A stretch of 64,000 nt of DNA from JBOFOR01 sp051654865 (GTDB lineage Bacteria; Bacillota; Clostridia; Peptostreptococcales; Peptostreptococcaceae): contig JBOFYV010000053.1 in NCBI GenBank assembly GCA_051654865.1, forward strand, positions 124,001 through 188,000. The letters run 5' to 3'. Numbering within the stretch: position 1 is the stretch's first letter; every line of letters starts with the position of its first letter. Made by a program: the position numbers and the translations under genes. The notes under the pieces are model-generated. The model was not told where the DNA came from and did no database searches. It worked only from the letters and a program-made list of their open reading frames with translations. Below are positions 61,465 to 64,000 of the stretch, piece after piece.

Positions 61465-62364
61465 ATGAATTTTATAAGTAAAGAGAGTTGTAACTATATT
61501 TTATCAAAAGATAATAGGGCTGTATTAAATATTAAAGCTGGTGATACTGTGACATTTGAAACGTATGACTGCTTTAGCAATCAATTAAAAAATGATGATG
61601 ATAGTGTTTGTGATATTGATTTTGATAGAGTAAATCCTGCTACAGGACCGCTATACATAGAGGAAGCTAAAGAAAATCAAACTCTAAAGGTATATATAAA
61701 ATCTATCGATATATTAGATCAAGCTGTAGTTACAACTGGAAATAATGTGGGTGTTCTTGGTCACTTACTAGAAGATAGAAGCCATAAGATTTTAAAAATA
61801 AAAGATGACAAAGCTATATTTAATAATATAGAGCTTAAGCTAAATAAAATGATTGGAGTTATAGGTGTAGCTCCTAAGGATGACGGTGTAAACTGTGGTA
61901 CTCCAGGAAGTCATGGTGGAAATATGGACTGTAAAATCATAGGTGAAGATGCTACTATCTATTTCCCAGTCTACCATGATGGTGCTCTATTATCTATGGG
62001 AGATGTTCATGCTGTTATGGGTGATGGTGAAATAGGTGTAAGTGGAGCTGAGATAGGAGCTAAAGTTACTGTTGAGGTTGATGTACTAGATAGTGTTACT
62101 ATAAAAAATCCAGTAGTCGAGACAAAAAAAGCTTATTATACAATTGCCTCTGCTTTAACTTTAGATGAAGCTTATAAAATAGCTGTTGAAGATATGTTTG
62201 ACTTACTTAGCCAAAATTGTAGTCTACCTAAGGATGAATTAATAATGTTAATGAGTTTAACTGGTGACATAGAAGTATGTCAGGTTGTTGATCCATTGAA
62301 GACTATAAGATTTAAAATGAAGAAAAAATTATTAAATAAATTAGATGTTGATAAATTGATATAG
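61465..62364 (+). CDS. Acetamidase/formamidase family protein
   Basis: A 299-residue FmdA/AmdA-family amidase, probably releasing ammonia from formamide or a small amide. The core PGSHGGNMDCK and MGDVHAVMGDGEIGVSGAE carry the conserved His/Asp metal residues. AGAGGAG lies nine bases before ATG. No other nitrogen genes are adjacent. An operator-like repeat cluster lies just upstream. Confidence 0.88.
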   Translation: MNFISKESCNYILSKDNRAVLNIKAGDTVTFETYDCFSNQLKNDDDSVCDIDFDRVNPATGPLYIEEAKENQTLKVYIKSIDILDQAVVTTGNNVGVLGHLLEDRSHKILKIKDDKAIFNNIELKLNKMIGVIGVAPKDDGVNCGTPGSHGGNMDCKIIGEDATIYFPVYHDGALLSMGDVHAVMGDGEIGVSGAEIGAKVTVEVDVLDSVTIKNPVVETKKAYYTIASALTLDEAYKIAVEDMFDLLSQNCSLPKDELIMLMSLTGDIEVCQVVDPLKTIRFKMKKKLLNKLDVDKLI

Positions 62365-62384
62365 TTTATATATGAAAAATAAGA

Positions 62385-62410
62385 AAGGAAAATACACATA
62401 TATTTTCCTT
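62385..62410. terminator. Bidirectional terminator
   Basis: AAGGAAAATA (62385-62394) and TATTTTCCTT (62401-62410) between convergent formamidase and ABC permease genes. Confidence 0.65.
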
Positions 62411-62443
62411 TTCTATTTTTCAATAATATTATTTTTTATTTGA

Positions 62444-63064
62444 TTATATTTCTTTATTTTTAAATAAGTTTAAAGAAAGGAAAGCAGATAGTGTTAATGA
62501 AAATGCTGCAGTTATAATAGAAATAATAAATGCATTTTTTTCTATTATATCAATTATTCTACTAATATTTCCAAATGAAATATTTTCACCAAAAACCATT
62601 ATTAGAACAGATGGTATCACCATTACCGCAACCATAATAAACCTTCCTTTTTCAGAACCATATTTTATGATAATAGGCATTATAATAGATAGCATTACCA
62701 TTGATATTGCCCAAAATATGATAGGCATATTTATTACACTATTAAATAAACCATTATCTATGAAGCTTAACATCGAAGTTATCAAAAGTCCTACAGTAGA
62801 TAAACCTATTCCTAAAAAATATTTGCTCAAAACTATATCTTTACGGCTTACAGGCATTGTTAACAAGTATTTATCCCAGTTTACTTTTTCATCATATGCC
62901 ATAGCTGTTAATGGCATCATAACACACATTAAAGCTACTACTGCCATTAATATATTTACATCTTTACTGACAAAAGTTATAGCTATATAGATAGATATAA
63001 ATAAAACATAAACTTTTAGCTCTTTTCTTAAATTTAGTAAATCCTTTAGTATTAAACCTAGCAT
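62444..63064 (-). CDS. ABC-2 type transporter permease
   Basis: A 206-residue permease with about six helices and no signal peptide; LPMP-type DYDEKVNWDKYLLTMPVSRKDIVLSKY-like cytoplasmic segment (AYDEKVNWDKYLLTMPVS) is typical of ABC2_membrane_5 permeases in GntR-controlled operons. It overlaps the upstream ATPase gene by seven bases. The export substrate, possibly an antimicrobial, is unknown. Confidence 0.8.
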   Translation of the reverse strand: MLGLILKDLLNLRKELKVYVLFISIYIAITFVSKDVNILMAVVALMCVMMPLTAMAYDEKVNWDKYLLTMPVSRKDIVLSKYFLGIGLSTVGLLITSMLSFIDNGLFNSVINMPIIFWAISMVMLSIIMPIIIKYGSEKGRFIMVAVMVIPSVLIMVFGENISFGNISRIIDIIEKNAFIISIITAAFSLTLSAFLSLNLFKNKEI

Positions 63065-63909
63065 CCTACATCCTCCTTAACATAATAAAGCATTATATCT
63101 TCTATAGATGCATTATCTACTATATAATTTCTGGGCATTTCTTCTTTAAGTACTAAAGCTTCAGCACTGAAACTACTTTTTCGGTAGCTGATAATACTAT
63201 CTCTGTCTATTAAGTCCAAGTCCTCATTGCTACATTTTAATATCCCATATTTTTCACTAAGTTCATCCTTAGCTTCATTAAATACTAATTTCCCTCTATG
63301 AATAAAGGCTATATAGTCACAAATTTTCTCAAGATCACTTAATATATGTGAAGAAATAAGTACTGTGTGGCTTTCATCTTGAACAAAATCCCAAAATACG
63401 TCTAATATTTCTTCCCTTGCCACAGGGTCAAGTCCTGAAGTAGCTTCATCTAGTATAAGTACCTTAGGATTATGAGATAAAGCTACAGCTATAGATAACT
63501 TCATTTTCATTCCTTTTGAAAATTCCTTAATTATCTTCTTCTTTGGTAGTGCAAATCTACTAATATACTTATTGAAGGTTTTACTATCCCATGTTTTATA
63601 TACATTTTTTAGTATTTTCTCTATATGTGTAATATTTAACTCTTCAGGAAAGCATGAATCATCAAATACTACACCTATTTGTTCTTTAAAATCTTTATCT
63701 ATAGTTGTACTATCCTTACCTAATATTTTTATAGTACCACTATCTTTTTTTATGATATCTAACATTAACTTAATAGTAGTACTTTTCCCTGCTCCATTTT
63801 CACCTATAATTCCCATAATACATCCTGATGGAATTACTAAGTTCAACTTATCTATTTTAAATCCATCATATAATTTACATAAGTTTTTAATCTCTATTGC
63901 ATTTTCCAA
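63058..63909 (-). CDS. ABC transporter ATPase, BcrA/YtrB-like
   Basis: A 283-residue ATPase with Walker A GENGAGKST (about 36-44), signature-like FSKGMKMKLSIAVAL, Walker B VLILDEATSGLDP and H-loop SSHIL. The C-terminal extension of about 65 residues is common in antibiotic-export ATPases. It starts at TTG 63907-63909 with AAGGAGGGG upstream, two bases after the regulator stop. It partners with the permease that follows. Confidence 0.88.
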   Translation of the reverse strand: MENAIEIKNLCKLYDGFKIDKLNLVIPSGCIMGIIGENGAGKSTTIKLMLDIIKKDSGTIKILGKDSTTIDKDFKEQIGVVFDDSCFPEELNITHIEKILKNVYKTWDSKTFNKYISRFALPKKKIIKEFSKGMKMKLSIAVALSHNPKVLILDEATSGLDPVAREEILDVFWDFVQDESHTVLISSHILSDLEKICDYIAFIHRGKLVFNEAKDELSEKYGILKCSNEDLDLIDRDSIISYRKSSFSAEALVLKEEMPRNYIVDNASIEDIMLYYVKEDVGC

Positions 63910-63911
63910 TT

Positions 63912-64000
63912 TTACCCCTCCTTATATACTAACGTTAGCATTTCTACTAACTCCTCTAAGTTTATTCCACATACTTTTGAAGCTTCGCATATCTTTTGCA
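63912..64000 (-). CDS. GntR (YtrA)-family regulator, C-terminal fragment
   Basis: The last 28 codons of a gene continuing past the right edge, ending QKICEASKVCGINLEELVEM and then LTLVYKEG. The length and pattern match the C-terminal dimerisation tail of YtrA-type GntR regulators, which commonly precede this ABC-2 pair and repress it. Its stop at 63912-63914 lies two bases before the ATPase start. Confidence 0.65.
   Translation of the reverse strand, partial: QKICEASKVCGINLEELVEMLTLVYKEG

Noticed and set aside
1..64000. CRISPR arrays, tRNA or rRNA genes, insertion sequences
   Set aside because: No regularly spaced repeats, cloverleaf-type sequences, rRNA-like GC-rich blocks or transposase genes were seen.

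Overview
The window is low-GC, gene-dense chromosomal DNA from an anaerobic, endospore-forming member of the Clostridia, most likely family Peptostreptococcaceae (relatives of Clostridioides, Paraclostridium or Romboutsia). The call rests on strong AT bias, purine-rich Shine-Dalgarno sites, a small acid-soluble spore protein, Spo0M and YtaF homologues, an [FeFe]-hydrogenase, a CIRCE element and frequent GTG/TTG starts. Genus was not tested by any search. No rRNA, tRNA, CRISPR array or insertion sequence is visible.

Layout. 1-1.9 kb: end of an alpha-glucoside PTS/GH13 glucosidase operon with a promoter flanked by two LacI-type operators and overlapped by a cre-like site. 2-3.6 kb: VanW protein and a 66-residue helical protein. 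3.7-4.8 kb: a compact group I intron, without a homing endonuclease, sitting across the translation start of a GNAT acetyltransferase gene; predicted splicing joins an AGAGGUG Shine-Dalgarno and start region to the reading frame. 5.1-8.1 kb: MacAB-like efflux operon. 8.2-10.7 kb: dihydroorotase plus a carbamoyl-amino-acid hydrolase, possibly a catabolic orotate pair. 10.9-13 kb: a paired radical-SAM and partner 'DNA metabolism' cassette. 13-17.4 kb: Spo0M, a membrane protein and clpB under CIRCE control. 17.6-22.3 kb: a small ORF with a strong promoter, then the core operon phosphatase, HI0933 flavoprotein, aroH, cmk, plsC, ispH. 22.4-30 kb: DUF362 ferredoxin protein, Na/Pi transporter behind a probable PhoP box array, lplA, a Crp/Fnr regulator and modABC.

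30-36 kb: a two-gene OLD-like ATPase plus TOPRIM cassette (candidate defence system), a Cys-rich small protein, a PMCA-like P-type ATPase and an orphan hypB. 36-46 kb: ytaF, a zinc-ribbon protein, a Gfo/Idh/MocA oxidoreductase with an extra Cys cluster, rluF-like and SDR genes, an orphan AgrC-like kinase, a U32 peptidase and an [FeFe]-hydrogenase fused to what looks like a NuoF C-terminal half that has lost its cluster cysteines. 46-50.3 kb: an operon-like set of RelE-fold/UvrD helicase/TPR protein, coiled-coil protein and K+ channel, preceded by a 49-residue Lys/Asn-rich ORF. 50.4-55.7 kb: SH3-domain exported protein, HAD phosphatase, a long RelA/SpoT-type synthetase, a TrkA-C membrane protein, a SASP and an HD-domain protein. 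55.7-64 kb: murJ, a SERCA-like P-type ATPase, aldose epimerase, formamidase and a GntR/ABC-2 transporter cluster running off the right edge.

Most of the window is housekeeping. The parts least explained by known systems are the intron-gated acetyltransferase, the ATPase/TOPRIM pair and the RelE-helicase/coiled-coil/channel cluster.
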